IMG/VR virus record: IMGVR_UViG_3300043438_000246
Location: 1 to 64,000 of that record
Source of the DNA: a virus
DNA: 64,000 nucleotides
Reading direction: 5' to 3' (one strand)
Shown: positions 10,327 to 19,352 of the stretch, piece after piece
Numbering within the stretch: position 1 is the stretch's first letter
Layout: the number at the start of each line of letters is the position of its first letter
Made by a program: the position numbers and the translations under genes
The notes under the pieces: generated by a model
What the model was told of the DNA's origin: nothing
The model's input: the letters and a program-made list of their open reading frames with translations, nothing else
Database searches by the model: none

Positions 10327-11706
10327 ATGGCAACAGAGTCAATTGGTACGTTAATACCAACAGCAATTCCAGGGTATACTGATTCAGCAGATATCCAAGC
10401 AGCACTACGTGCATACCACTATGGTTCATATACTTATGACCCTGCTAATACATCACCAGCATCACTTGTAAGCCCCTCTATTGCAAAGACTATTTATGAT
10501 ATTGAAGCAGATATCACTGCTCTTGAAAATCGTCCTTCATCAGGTGGAGAAGTAGATGATACAGAGCCAGTACCAGCAGACTTTACACCACCAGAGATTC
10601 CAGATGGATTTATCTGGGTAGATTCAAATGGCACAGTAGGTGGACAACCAACATCTGCAACTTCAGTATTTACAAACTCTGCTCCAACAACATCTCTTAC
10701 AACTGGTGTTATTTGGGTAGATAAAGATCCAACTTCAATTACCGCAAATCCATTTATTCCAACCGCAATGATTAATGCAAAAGGTGATTTAATTGTTGGA
10801 AGCGCAGACGATGCAGCAATACGTTTAGCAGCAGCATCTACTAACGGATATGTTCTTTCTGTAAACTCAGCAACAACATCAGGACTTGAATGGATTGTAA
10901 ACGATCAAGGTGATATTACAGCGGTAACATCTGGAACTGGAATTACAGTTACAAATGGTACAGGTCCAATACCTTCGGTTGCAATCGATACAACCGTAAC
11001 AGCAGATTTAACAACGGCACAAACTTTAACAAACAAAACTTTGACAACTCCAATTATTAGTTCTATTTCTAATACTGGTGCTTTAACTTTACCAACAAGC
11101 ACAGACACTTTAGTGGGCCGTGCTACAACAGATACGTTAACAAACAAAACAGTTAACTTAACTAATAATACTTTGTCTGGTACTATTGCACAGTTTAATA
11201 CAGCACTTTCAGATGCTGATTTTGCAACATTGGCAGGCACTGAAACACTTACAAGTAAAACCTTAACCTCTCCTGCAATTAATACAGGAACAGTATCAAA
11301 CTCTATTTTGGTAGGACCAGAAGAAAGATGGAATATTGTTGCAGCAGCAGCAAGTTCAACAATAGCAATTGATGCTTTGACTTCTGGTGTTTGGTATTAT
11401 ACTTCAAATGCAACAGCAAATCATACTCTTAATTTTAGAGGTAGTTCTTCAACTTCAATGAACACAATTTTATCAATTGGTGATTCTGTTACTATTTTGT
11501 GGTTAAACACAAATGGTGGAACAGCATACTATCCAAATGTTTATCAAGTAGATGGAACTACATCTGGAGTTACAGTAAACTGGTCTGGTGGAACCGCACC
11601 AACTGCAGGCAATGCTTCAGGTATTGATGTATATTCTTTTACAATTGTAAAAACAGCAAATGCAACATTTAGAGTATTAGCAGCAGGGGCGGTAAAATAC
11701 GCATGA
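10327..11706 (+). CDS. Tail fibre protein, cassette A, 459 aa
   Basis: The N-terminal third is unique (DSADIQAALRAYHYGSYTYD...) and ends in an 'IWVDKDPTSITANPF' type linker. The middle holds repeats with DTLVGRATTDTLTNKT and AQTLTNKTL, a trimeric fibre-shaft signature. The C-terminus is a beta domain (WYYTSNATANHTLNF...). The region 10924-11300 is about 90% identical in protein to the fibre at 12807-13691, while the DNA differs at many third codon positions. First gene of cassette A. Confidence 0.75.
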   Translation: MATESIGTLIPTAIPGYTDSADIQAALRAYHYGSYTYDPANTSPASLVSPSIAKTIYDIEADITALENRPSSGGEVDDTEPVPADFTPPEIPDGFIWVDSNGTVGGQPTSATSVFTNSAPTTSLTTGVIWVDKDPTSITANPFIPTAMINAKGDLIVGSADDAAIRLAAASTNGYVLSVNSATTSGLEWIVNDQGDITAVTSGTGITVTNGTGPIPSVAIDTTVTADLTTAQTLTNKTLTTPIISSISNTGALTLPTSTDTLVGRATTDTLTNKTVNLTNNTLSGTIAQFNTALSDADFATLAGTETLTSKTLTSPAINTGTVSNSILVGPEERWNIVAAAASSTIAIDALTSGVWYYTSNATANHTLNFRGSSSTSMNTILSIGDSVTILWLNTNGGTAYYPNVYQVDGTTSGVTVNWSGGTAPTAGNASGIDVYSFTIVKTANATFRVLAAGAVKYA

Positions 11707-12539
11707 GTCCAACATTTTCACCTGTTGGTGGCGGAGGAATTGGTAAAGCAGCCATTACTTCACAATCTGGTGCGACAGTTGACACAACATCTCGCGCTGG
11801 AAAAACTATTTATAAGTTTACTGGTTCAGGTTCAATTACAGTTGGTACCGCTGGACTTGCAGAAGTTTTAGTTATTGGTGGAGGTGGAGGCGGAGCCTCC
11901 GCATCTAGCCCGTCAAACCTCAAGGGTGCAGGTGGAGGTGGAGCAGGTGGAGTTCTTTATGATACTGATAGATACTTGCCTGCTGGAACGTACACAGTAA
12001 CTATTGGCGCTGGTGGAGTTGGTGGATTTTATGTCCCTGGTGAAACAGCATATGGAAGCATTGGTAACAATGGACAAACAACGCAGATTGGCATTATTGC
12101 TATAGCCCCAGGCGGTGGTGGTGGTGGTGGACCAAGTCAGTTTGCTGAACCATCTGCTGGTGGCTCTGGTGGTGGCAGAGGTGGTCCTTATACTGCTAGC
12201 GGTGCAGTAGGAACAGCAGGGTTGGGAAATTCTGGAGGCAATAGTGTTGGCGCTAATAGTGGCGGAGGCGGCGGTGGTGCAGGCGCTGCTGGCACTAATG
12301 CTAGTGGTTCTACATCAGGTGCAGGCGGTGCAGGAAGAGCAATTTCAATTACTGGAACTAGCGTTACTTATGGTGGCGGTGGTGGTGGTTGTGGTGCTGG
12401 TACTGCTGTAGGTGGTTCAGGCGGTGGCGGTGCAACTGGTACTGCAGGTACTTCTAATACTGGTGGCGGTGCAGGGGCTGAACGCGCTTATTATGGACCA
12501 AGTGGTGGTTCTGGATACGTAGTGGTGGTGACTGGATAA
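11703..12539 (+). CDS. Glycine-rich adhesin-like protein, cassette A, 278 aa
   Basis: After a short beta segment the protein is dominated by Gly clusters (GGGGGGASAS, GGGGGGGPSQ, GGGGGG), with small residues between them and a final YVVVVTG. Such proteins resemble the poly-Gly II-helix adhesins at phage fibre tips (for example gp38 of T-even relatives) and bind receptors through the loops. ATGA overlap with the fibre gene upstream. Three relatives follow at 14279, 15535 and 18531. Confidence 0.65.
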   Translation: MSPTFSPVGGGGIGKAAITSQSGATVDTTSRAGKTIYKFTGSGSITVGTAGLAEVLVIGGGGGGASASSPSNLKGAGGGGAGGVLYDTDRYLPAGTYTVTIGAGGVGGFYVPGETAYGSIGNNGQTTQIGIIAIAPGGGGGGGPSQFAEPSAGGSGGGRGGPYTASGAVGTAGLGNSGGNSVGANSGGGGGGAGAAGTNASGSTSGAGGAGRAISITGTSVTYGGGGGGCGAGTAVGGSGGGGATGTAGTSNTGGGAGAERAYYGPSGGSGYVVVVTG

Positions 12540-12787
12540 TGGCACATTTTGCAAAAATAGAAGATGGATATGTTCGTCAAGTTATTGTTGTAAGAAATGA
12601 AGATGCTCCTGATGAAGCAACTGGTAAAGCATTTATTGCCTCAATTGGTTTAGATGGTGAATGGATTCAAACTTCTTACAATGGAAACTTTAGAAGTAGA
12701 TTTGCTGGCACTGGAATGATCTATGATCCAGTAGCAGATGAATTTAAATACTCAGATAATATAGTAGAGGAGATAGTAACAGAGTAA
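12539..12787 (+). CDS. MAHFA-family small protein, cassette A, 82 aa
   Basis: MAHFAKIEDGYVRQVIVVRN, then WIQTSYNGNFRSRFAGTGM and IYD. This short family occurs near tail fibres of many aquatic phages; relatives here are 16888-17232 and, more distantly, 19353-19559. A role in fibre assembly or as a virion cap is plausible but unproven. TAATG-coupled to the Gly-rich gene. Confidence 0.65.
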   Translation: MAHFAKIEDGYVRQVIVVRNEDAPDEATGKAFIASIGLDGEWIQTSYNGNFRSRFAGTGMIYDPVADEFKYSDNIVEEIVTE

Positions 12788-12791
12788 TTTC

Positions 12792-12800
12792 TGTTATAAT
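12792..12800 (+). promoter_or_regulatory. Extended -10 promoter of fibre cassette B
   Basis: TGTTATAAT with the ATG at 12807 only 6 nt downstream. The stretch CTGTTATAATACAATTATGG differs from the cassette C promoter (17482-17490) at two positions. Confidence 0.6.
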
Positions 12801-12806
12801 ACAATT

Positions 12807-13691
12807 ATGGCAACTATTAACACTACCGATCCAAAACCAGGGTTTGTCTATGACCTTGATACAGACACATGGTTTCCACTTCTAGGACTTGCTACACAGT
12901 CACTAGATGGATTAACAGATGTTATTATAACTACCCCGTCAACAAACCAAGTTCTTGCATATAATGGAACTAACTGGGTAAACTCCTCTGAGGCTGGAGA
13001 TGTTTCAGCGGTAACTTCAGGAACAGGTATCACAGTAACCAACGGTACTGGACCAATTCCCTCTATCGCAATTGACACTACAGTAACAGCAGATCTTACT
13101 ACTGCACAAACTTTAACAAATAAAACTTTAACAACTCCAGTTATTTCTTCAATTAGCAATACTGGAACAGTTACCTTGCCAACTGCTACTGATACTTTGG
13201 TCGGTAGAGCCACAACAGATACTTTAACAAATAAAACAGTAAATCTTACATCTAATACACTATCAGGAACTATTGCTCAGTTTAATACCGCTCTTTCGGA
13301 TGCTGATTTTGCAACTTTGGCTGGTACTGAAACTTTAACAAATAAAACATTAACTGCTCCTGTTATTTCATATTCAGTAAATGCTGTTACTTCTTCAACA
13401 TATACAACTGTAGCAACTGATGCTGCAGCAATTGTAACAATGAATAATGGATCTGCTAATACATTTAGCATTCCAACAAATGCAAGCGTTCCATATGCAG
13501 TTGGTTCATCAATAACCATTATTCAAATTGGTGCGGGGCAGACAACAATTAATGCTGTAACTTCTGGAACTACTACTATTGCTTCTGTTGGCGCAACACC
13601 TGCTGCCCCAGCATTAAGAGCACAATATTCTTCCGCTACATGCATTAAGGTTGCAACTGATACCTGGTATGTAGTGGGTGATGTTGCGTGA
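12807..13691 (+). CDS. Tail fibre protein, cassette B, 294 aa
   Basis: N-terminus GFVYDLDTDTWFPLLGLATQ, followed by the same repeat block as the cassette A fibre (AVTSGTGITVTNGTG, AQTLTNKTLTTP, DTLVGRATTDTLTNKT) and a C-terminal beta domain with VTSGTTTIASVGATPAAP. The two blocks align nearly residue by residue. A leaderless start is likely. Confidence 0.75.
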   Translation: MATINTTDPKPGFVYDLDTDTWFPLLGLATQSLDGLTDVIITTPSTNQVLAYNGTNWVNSSEAGDVSAVTSGTGITVTNGTGPIPSIAIDTTVTADLTTAQTLTNKTLTTPVISSISNTGTVTLPTATDTLVGRATTDTLTNKTVNLTSNTLSGTIAQFNTALSDADFATLAGTETLTNKTLTAPVISYSVNAVTSSTYTTVATDAAAIVTMNNGSANTFSIPTNASVPYAVGSSITIIQIGAGQTTINAVTSGTTTIASVGATPAAPALRAQYSSATCIKVATDTWYVVGDVA

Positions 13692-14269
13692 CAAAACTTT
13701 TCCCTGGCGTTGTAGCATCTGGAATTAGTGGACATCTCTGGGCACCTTCTGGTGCTTATGAGCAGATTGCTTCTACAACTGTAGGTGCTGGTGGAGTCTC
13801 TACCGTTACTTTTAATGGTATCCCGCAGACTTATCAAAATTTACAAATCAGAGCACTAGCAAGAACAACAGTTACTGCTGACTTTGACGACTTTTTGGCA
13901 ATACGTTTCAATGGTGATTCCTCAAGTAATTACGTTCATCACGCTACATATGGTCTCGGCTCTTCTGCAGGTTCTGGAGTGGACAGGCCAATCACGTTTG
14001 CTATTGCACAACGAGCATCAACTAACAAAAATACAACAGGGATATTTGGAGCAATTGTATTAGACATTCTTGATTACGCTAATACAAATAAAAATAAAGT
14101 TACAAGAAATATAGGCGGTTATGATAGAGGTAATGGAGGCCAGGTGTACCTTGACAGTAATTTATGGCTATCTACATCTGAAATATATTCAATAACTATA
14201 ACACCTTCAGCAGGAGCATCTATGTCATTTACAGAGTACTCACAATTCGCCCTATACGGAACTAAATAA
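13688..14269 (+). CDS. Beta-sandwich tail fibre accessory protein, 193 aa
   Basis: Starts at GTG 13688, overlapping the TGA of the fibre gene. 'FNGIPQTYQNLQIRALART' and the closing 'EYSQFALYGTK' mark a jelly-roll unit common in fibre-associated proteins of aquatic phages. The same unit forms the N-terminal halves of the next two proteins (14279 and 15535), where a Gly-rich domain is fused behind it. Confidence 0.65.
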   Translation: MTKLFPGVVASGISGHLWAPSGAYEQIASTTVGAGGVSTVTFNGIPQTYQNLQIRALARTTVTADFDDFLAIRFNGDSSSNYVHHATYGLGSSAGSGVDRPITFAIAQRASTNKNTTGIFGAIVLDILDYANTNKNKVTRNIGGYDRGNGGQVYLDSNLWLSTSEIYSITITPSAGASMSFTEYSQFALYGTK

Positions 14270-14278
14270 AGGCTAAAA

Positions 14279-15535
14279 ATGTCTACTACATACACTCCAA
14301 TTGCTACACAGACACTGGTTTCTACAGCATCTTCTGTTACTTTTTCTAATATATCTGGTAGTTATACGGACTTGGTATTGGTAATCACTGCAACTGGTTC
14401 AACAAGTGCTGATTTAATTTTATCTTTTAACAGCGATACAACTGTTGCTAATTATTCAACTACTTCACTTAACGGAAGTGGAAGTTCTGCTGCATCAAAT
14501 CGCACTACTGTATTGCCTGGTATATCTCTTACAAGTAATTCATACTTAAGAAGCACTGAAGCAATGCAATGGAACATAAGCATACAAAATTATTCAAATG
14601 CAACTACATACAAGACTGTTTTAAGCAGAACTGGAAATGTTCCATTAGGTAGAGCCGACCTTGCTACTGGTTCCTGGCGTGGAACACCTGCTGCTATTAC
14701 TTCACTTACCTTAACACCTTCTCCAGGAACGTTGGCAATTGGATCAACTTTTAATTTGTACGGAATTGCTGCTGCAACTGCGCCTGTTGCTAAAGCAACT
14801 GGTGGAACAATAACTACAACAAGTGGTTATACGGTTCATACATTTACAAGCACAGGAACATTTACTCCTTCTCAAAATCTACAGGTTGAGTATCTTGTAG
14901 TAGCAGGAGGTGGCGGTGGTTACTTTAATGGTGGATCTGCTGGCGGTGCTGGTGGATTTAGAACTAACGTAGGCGGAGCACTGCTCTCTTGTTCATCAGG
15001 AACCGCATACACAACAACCGTTGGCGCTGGTGCTGGCACAAACGCAGATGGAAGCCCTTCTTCTTTTAATGGAATTAACGCAAGCGGTGGAGGCGGAGCA
15101 AGCGGTGGCGGATTACTAGGTGGTCCTGGTGGTTCTGGAGCAGGTGGCCGCACTAACAGCAGCGGCTTTGGAGGTGCTGGAAATATTGGTGGATACTTCC
15201 CAGTAGAAGGCTACGCTGGTGGTACAGCAGGTGTTGATCAAGGTGGCGGTGGAGGCGGTGGCGCTGGTGGAGTTGGTAATAATGGCCAAGACGGTACTGG
15301 CGGTGCTGGTGGTATTGGACGTGTATCTTTGATATCTGGCTCATCTGTTTACTATGCAGGCGGTGGTGGTGGAAATAACGCAGCAGGTGGTACAGGTGGT
15401 GGTGGTGCAGGACGAGTTGGTACTGGTGCTGGGTATGATGGTACTGCAAACACTGGTGGCGGTGGTGGTGGAAGCCGTCAAGGTTCAGGCGGTAATGGTG
15501 GTTCAGGAATCGTTATAGTTAGGTATAGAAACTAA
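14279..15535 (+). CDS. Jelly-roll plus glycine-rich fibre protein, 418 aa
   Basis: Residues 1-165 form a jelly-roll unit (TFSNISGSYTDLVLVITATG ... FNLYGIA), followed by a short linker and a Gly-rich C-terminal domain (residues ~200-418) ending SGIVIVRYRN. The architecture is that of 13688-14269 joined to a poly-Gly adhesin. Ten nt separate it from the upstream stop; AAAGG precedes the ATG. Confidence 0.65.
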   Translation: MSTTYTPIATQTLVSTASSVTFSNISGSYTDLVLVITATGSTSADLILSFNSDTTVANYSTTSLNGSGSSAASNRTTVLPGISLTSNSYLRSTEAMQWNISIQNYSNATTYKTVLSRTGNVPLGRADLATGSWRGTPAAITSLTLTPSPGTLAIGSTFNLYGIAAATAPVAKATGGTITTTSGYTVHTFTSTGTFTPSQNLQVEYLVVAGGGGGYFNGGSAGGAGGFRTNVGGALLSCSSGTAYTTTVGAGAGTNADGSPSSFNGINASGGGGASGGGLLGGPGGSGAGGRTNSSGFGGAGNIGGYFPVEGYAGGTAGVDQGGGGGGGAGGVGNNGQDGTGGAGGIGRVSLISGSSVYYAGGGGGNNAAGGTGGGGAGRVGTGAGYDGTANTGGGGGGSRQGSGGNGGSGIVIVRYRN

Positions 15536-16869
15536 TGGCCGATACATACGTACTCTTACAAAAAATAACTATAAGCGCATCTTCTGTTGCGTCAATAACT
15601 TTTTCAAACATTCCACAAACTGGTTATACAGATTTGGTAATAAAAGGTAGTAGCAGAACTACTGGTGATACTTTAATTGGTGGTTTTTCTTTTAATGGTG
15701 TAACAACCAATCTGTCTGCGAGACAAATTTATGGAACTGGTAGTGCTGCTGGATCTGTAGGTAGTGCAATAAATACTAATTCTTATGGTGTGGTAGGTGC
15801 CGTTTCTTACACCGCCAATACATTTGGCAATTTTGAAGCATATTTTTCTAATTATACTTCTTCTGCTTACAAGATGTTTAATGTTGATGGTGTAGTTGAA
15901 AATAATGGTACAGAATCATACAGTTGTTTAGTTTCTGGATTATGGTCTAACACTTCTGCAATTACTTCTATAACATTTACACCAACTGATGGAAACCTTA
16001 TTCAGTACTCAACTTTCTCCCTATACGGTGTATCAAAATTCGGTACAACACCAACAGAATCCCCATATGCAATAGGTGGAGATATTATTGAAACTGATGG
16101 AACTTATTGGTATCATGCTTTCTTGTCATCAGCAGCATTTATACCTACCAAGGATTTGAGTTGTGATGTACTTGCTGTTGGTGGAGGTTCATCTTCGGGA
16201 CAAAGTGCTGCTGGTGGTGGAGGTGCTGGAGCCGTAGTTTATGCAGCATCAACTTCACTTACAACAACAGGTTATACAGTTATAGTTGGTGCTGGAGGCC
16301 CCACATACACGGTTGGCGGTAATACAGCCTTTAGTTCTCTTGTAACTGCAGCAGGTGGTGGTCTTGGTGGTGGAGAAAATACTGCTGCACCGTCTAATAC
16401 AAATGGCGGTTCTGGTGGTGGAGGTGGCGGTAGTGCTTCTGCTGCTACTAAAGCGGGTTCTGCTGCTGGTTCAGGTAGTTCTGGTGGAACTGTCTATGCT
16501 TCTGCTGGTGGTCTAGGAAACCAAAATTACAACGGTGGCGGAGGCGGAGGAGCGGGAGCCGTAGGTGGCTCGGCAACTACAAGCGTTCCTGGTAGTGGTG
16601 GTGCAGGTATAAATACCTATTCTACTTGGTTATCTGTAACAGGACTAGGCGTTAGTGGCTATATTGCAGGTGGTGGTGGAGGTTGTACGTTTAATGGAAC
16701 TCCTTCTAGTGGTGGTGCAGGAGGTGGCGGTGCAGGTGGTCGTTATTCGCCAGCACAAGCACAGACTGCAGGAACTGCTAACACAGGCGGTGGCGGCGGT
16801 GGTGGAAACGGTGTAGGTAATGGTGCCGCTGGCGGTTCAGGTCTAGTAATAGTTAGGTATTTAATTTAA
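15535..16869 (+). CDS. Jelly-roll plus glycine-rich fibre protein, 444 aa
   Basis: Same architecture as 14279-15535: jelly-roll (SSVASITFSNIPQTGYTDLV ... YSTFSLYGVSKFG), linker, Gly-rich C-terminus ending SGLVIVRYLI. Shared closing motif 'SG-[IL]-V-I-V-R-Y'. TAATG-coupled. These two adjacent genes look like diverged tandem copies, possibly offering two receptor tips. Confidence 0.65.
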   Translation: MADTYVLLQKITISASSVASITFSNIPQTGYTDLVIKGSSRTTGDTLIGGFSFNGVTTNLSARQIYGTGSAAGSVGSAINTNSYGVVGAVSYTANTFGNFEAYFSNYTSSAYKMFNVDGVVENNGTESYSCLVSGLWSNTSAITSITFTPTDGNLIQYSTFSLYGVSKFGTTPTESPYAIGGDIIETDGTYWYHAFLSSAAFIPTKDLSCDVLAVGGGSSSGQSAAGGGGAGAVVYAASTSLTTTGYTVIVGAGGPTYTVGGNTAFSSLVTAAGGGLGGGENTAAPSNTNGGSGGGGGGSASAATKAGSAAGSGSSGGTVYASAGGLGNQNYNGGGGGGAGAVGGSATTSVPGSGGAGINTYSTWLSVTGLGVSGYIAGGGGGCTFNGTPSSGGAGGGGAGGRYSPAQAQTAGTANTGGGGGGGNGVGNGAAGGSGLVIVRYLI

Positions 16870-16887
16870 ATGAAAGGTAAAAAATAA

Positions 16888-17232
16888 ATGGCACATTTTG
16901 CAGAGATAGATGAAAACAATATAGTTAAGCAAGTATTAGTTGTTCCTAATTCAGTAGAACATTATGGAGAACTTTATTTATCAAGAGATCTTAATCTTGG
17001 CGGTAGATGGGTACAAACATCTTATAATGGTAATATTAGAAAAAATTTTGCAGGTATTGGATATACATATGATGAAATCAGGGATGCTTTTATAACGCCA
17101 AAACCATATTTATCTTGGGTATTAAATGAAGAAACCTGTCTTTGGGAGGCACCAGTTGCTTATCCAACTGATGGTATCATATATGTGTGGGATGAAGAAA
17201 CTATTGATTGGAAGGCTGTTGTAAATGACTGA
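16888..17232 (+). CDS. MAHFA-family protein, cassette B, 114 aa
   Basis: MAHFAEIDENNIVKQVLVVP, then GRWVQTSYNGNIRKNFAGIG and YTYDEIRDAF. Close to the 12539-12787 protein, with an extra 30-residue Trp-rich tail (SWVLNEETCLWEAP). AAAGGTAAAAA lies before the ATG. Confidence 0.65.
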   Translation: MAHFAEIDENNIVKQVLVVPNSVEHYGELYLSRDLNLGGRWVQTSYNGNIRKNFAGIGYTYDEIRDAFITPKPYLSWVLNEETCLWEAPVAYPTDGIIYVWDEETIDWKAVVND

Positions 17233-17458
17233 TACATTAAAAAAACTAGTAGTTGATGTTGCAAAAGGAACTCAGGAATATATTGACCTGACCCCTGAAG
17301 AAATCGCACAACGTGAAACAGATGCAGCCGCATTTGCAGTAGCAGAGGCAGAGCGAATAGCAGCAGAAGAAGCAAGCGCCGAGGCCAAGGCCAGCGGTAT
17401 TGCAAAATTGCTTGCTCTTGGTCTTACTGAAGAAGAAGCCCAAGAACTAACAAAATAA
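17225..17458 (+). CDS. Short coiled-coil protein, 77 aa
   Basis: 'YIDLTPEEIAQRETDAAAFA' followed by an Ala/Glu-rich helix and GLTEEEAQELTK. The 'LTPEEIAQRE' start followed by a long Ala/Glu helix is common in small proteins encoded behind phage tail fibres, sometimes annotated as fibre assembly chaperones. Overlaps the upstream gene by 8 nt. Last gene of cassette B. Confidence 0.6.
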   Translation: MTDTLKKLVVDVAKGTQEYIDLTPEEIAQRETDAAAFAVAEAERIAAEEASAEAKASGIAKLLALGLTEEEAQELTK

Positions 17459-17481
17459 GGAGGAATAGCAGACAATAAATC

Positions 17482-17490
17482 TGCTATAAT
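17482..17490 (+). promoter_or_regulatory. Extended -10 promoter of fibre cassette C
   Basis: TGCTATAAT with the ATG at 17497, 6 nt downstream; nearly the same sequence as the cassette B promoter. Confidence 0.6.
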
Positions 17491-17496
17491 ACAATC

Positions 17497-18210
17497 ATGG
17501 CAATTACATTTGATTATTCAGGCAAACCAACATACATGTTCCAGGCTGGAGCAACTTCTACTGATGGTGTTTGGTATGCCGTTGGTGCCAAGATTGATAC
17601 CGCCGCAGGATACGAATGGGCTGGCGCACAAACATTTTTAAATACTGTAACTACTGATGCTACTGTTATTTTAAGAGATGGTTTTAATAATTTTCTAAAC
17701 CCTGCTGCTCGTGATGCTGCTTTAACATCTCCTGCTCAAGGTACTCTTGCTTTTATAAGACAAGATTCTGGTGGATCTCCTCTTAATCAAATTCAATTTT
17801 ATAATGGATCCGCTTGGGTTGCAAATGATGGAGACATCAATGGTGTAACTGCTGGAACTGGTCTTTCAGGCGGCGGTACATCAGGAACAGTTACTCTTTC
17901 TGTTGATACAACAGTAGTAGCAACAACAAGCAATACTCTTACAATGAGTGGTAAGACACTTTCTGCTGCAACACTAACTGGAACACTTACTGCAGCATCT
18001 ACATCTGGAACAAATGGACAATATTTGCAAACAACTGGTACTGGTGTCCAATGGGCGACGGTAACAGGATATTCAGCACCAACACTTGGATCAACAGCAT
18101 TAACATCTGGTGCAACAATTACAACAATTTCTGGATTAACAGATATTGTTTTAAATGGTCCAGGAAGTATTAAAGATGAACTAACGCTCCTATTAATGGG
18201 CGCACTCTAA
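17497..18210 (+). CDS. Tail fibre protein, cassette C, 237 aa
   Basis: The N-terminal part (DYSGKPTYMFQAGATSTDGV) is unlike the other fibres. The middle has 'TAGTGLSGGGTSGTVTLSVD' and 'NTLTMSGKTLSAATLTGTLT', a variant of the TLTNKT shaft repeat. The C-terminus ends ELTLLLMGAL. Leaderless start. First gene of cassette C. Confidence 0.7.
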   Translation: MAITFDYSGKPTYMFQAGATSTDGVWYAVGAKIDTAAGYEWAGAQTFLNTVTTDATVILRDGFNNFLNPAARDAALTSPAQGTLAFIRQDSGGSPLNQIQFYNGSAWVANDGDINGVTAGTGLSGGGTSGTVTLSVDTTVVATTSNTLTMSGKTLSAATLTGTLTAASTSGTNGQYLQTTGTGVQWATVTGYSAPTLGSTALTSGATITTISGLTDIVLNGPGSIKDELTLLLMGAL

Positions 18211-18228
18211 CCTGAAAGGTAGTAACTA

Positions 18229-18531
18229 ATGGCTACAGCAACAAAGGTGCTCGCTAGAACAGCAGCAGCCACATCAAGCACAACACTATATACAGTACCT
18301 AGTGCAACAACTACAGTAGTAACTAATATTGTAGTAACTAACTCAGCAGCATCTGCTGCTACGTTTACTCTTACGCTTAACAGCGTTGATATATTTACTA
18401 CAGCAGCAATTGCCGCTAACTCAACAGCAATGTTTGACTTAAAACAGGTAATGGCAACAACTGAAATTATTGCTGGCTTTGCCAGCGCAGTAACAGTCAA
18501 GTTTCACATCAGCGGAGTGGAGATTTCCTAA
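18229..18531 (+). CDS. Small beta-rich virion protein, 100 aa
   Basis: 'STTLYTVPSATTTVVTNIVV', then strands rich in Thr/Ser/Ala and a closing VTVKFHISGVEIS. 'LYTVP-x-x-T-T' opens a family of small phage decoration or fibre proteins. GAAAGG precedes the ATG; TAATG-coupled to the next gene. Confidence 0.6.
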   Translation: MATATKVLARTAAATSSTTLYTVPSATTTVVTNIVVTNSAASAATFTLTLNSVDIFTTAAIAANSTAMFDLKQVMATTEIIAGFASAVTVKFHISGVEIS

Positions 18532-19343
18532 TGGCATCAACAGTATTTCCTGCCCCTTCAACGGCTTCAACACCACCTCTTACAATTGGTGTTCCTATTG
18601 GCTTAACACTTCGTAATACTTACACTTCAAGCGCAAGCAGTTTAACTTATCCTGTAACACAGGTATATGCAATTGTTATTGGCGGTGGAGGAGCAGGTGG
18701 TACTGGTAGTAATGCTGGTGGTGGTGGTGGTGGTGGTGCGGTAGTTCAAGGCTGGATTGCACCACCAACAACAGTTACCGTTGGCGCAAGTAATGGTTTT
18801 AGTCAGTTCGGAGATTTACTTGCACCTGCAGGTGGTTTTGGAAATTCATCTAATGGACTTTCTGGTAAAAGAGGTTCAATGGGAAGCGGAAGTGGTGGTG
18901 GTGGCTCAGATGCAGATGCTACTTATAATAACGTAGCAAGCGCACCTCAAAATAATACTTTCTTAAATTCTTTTGGTGGGTATGGCGGAGCATTTGGAAA
19001 CTTTGTTCAAAATTCTGCTGGTGGTGCTGGAACATCAGGAGGCGGTGCTGCTGCTGTATGGGGTGGTACAGCAGGTCCTGGTGGTAATGGAGTTTATACA
19101 GGCGGTGGCGGTGGCGGTGGTGCAAACGGTGGAGCAGCATCTGCGGGTGGTTCAGGAAAAGGTGGAATAGGTGGCGCTAGCGCTAGCGCTGGTGGCGGTG
19201 GAGCAGGTTACATTGCTGCTGGCGGAGCAGCATCTGGCGGCACTGGCGGTACTGGCGGCAATGGCGGTGGCGGTGGCGGTGGCTGCGGTCAAGGTGGAAC
19301 AGCAGGCGCTGGCGGCGCTGGTGTTGTTTATGTTTACTACTAA
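18531..19343 (+). CDS. Glycine-rich adhesin-like protein, cassette C, 270 aa
   Basis: A short N-terminal beta segment, then Gly clusters (GGGGAGGTGS, GGGGGGGAVV, GGGGGGGANG, GGGGGGGCGQ) through to GAGVVYVYY. Same type as 11703-12539. The repetitive GGTGGC DNA is a likely site for replication slippage and length variation. Confidence 0.65.
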   Translation: MASTVFPAPSTASTPPLTIGVPIGLTLRNTYTSSASSLTYPVTQVYAIVIGGGGAGGTGSNAGGGGGGGAVVQGWIAPPTTVTVGASNGFSQFGDLLAPAGGFGNSSNGLSGKRGSMGSGSGGGGSDADATYNNVASAPQNNTFLNSFGGYGGAFGNFVQNSAGGAGTSGGGAAAVWGGTAGPGGNGVYTGGGGGGGANGGAASAGGSGKGGIGGASASAGGGGAGYIAAGGAASGGTGGTGGNGGGGGGGCGQGGTAGAGGAGVVYVYY

Positions 19344-19352
19344 GGAGAAATA

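Noticed and set aside
14920-15449. Minus-strand open frames rich in Pro or His/Gln opposite the Gly-rich genes
   Set aside because: They are complements of GGTGGC-type repeats; the absence of stops is a result of composition.
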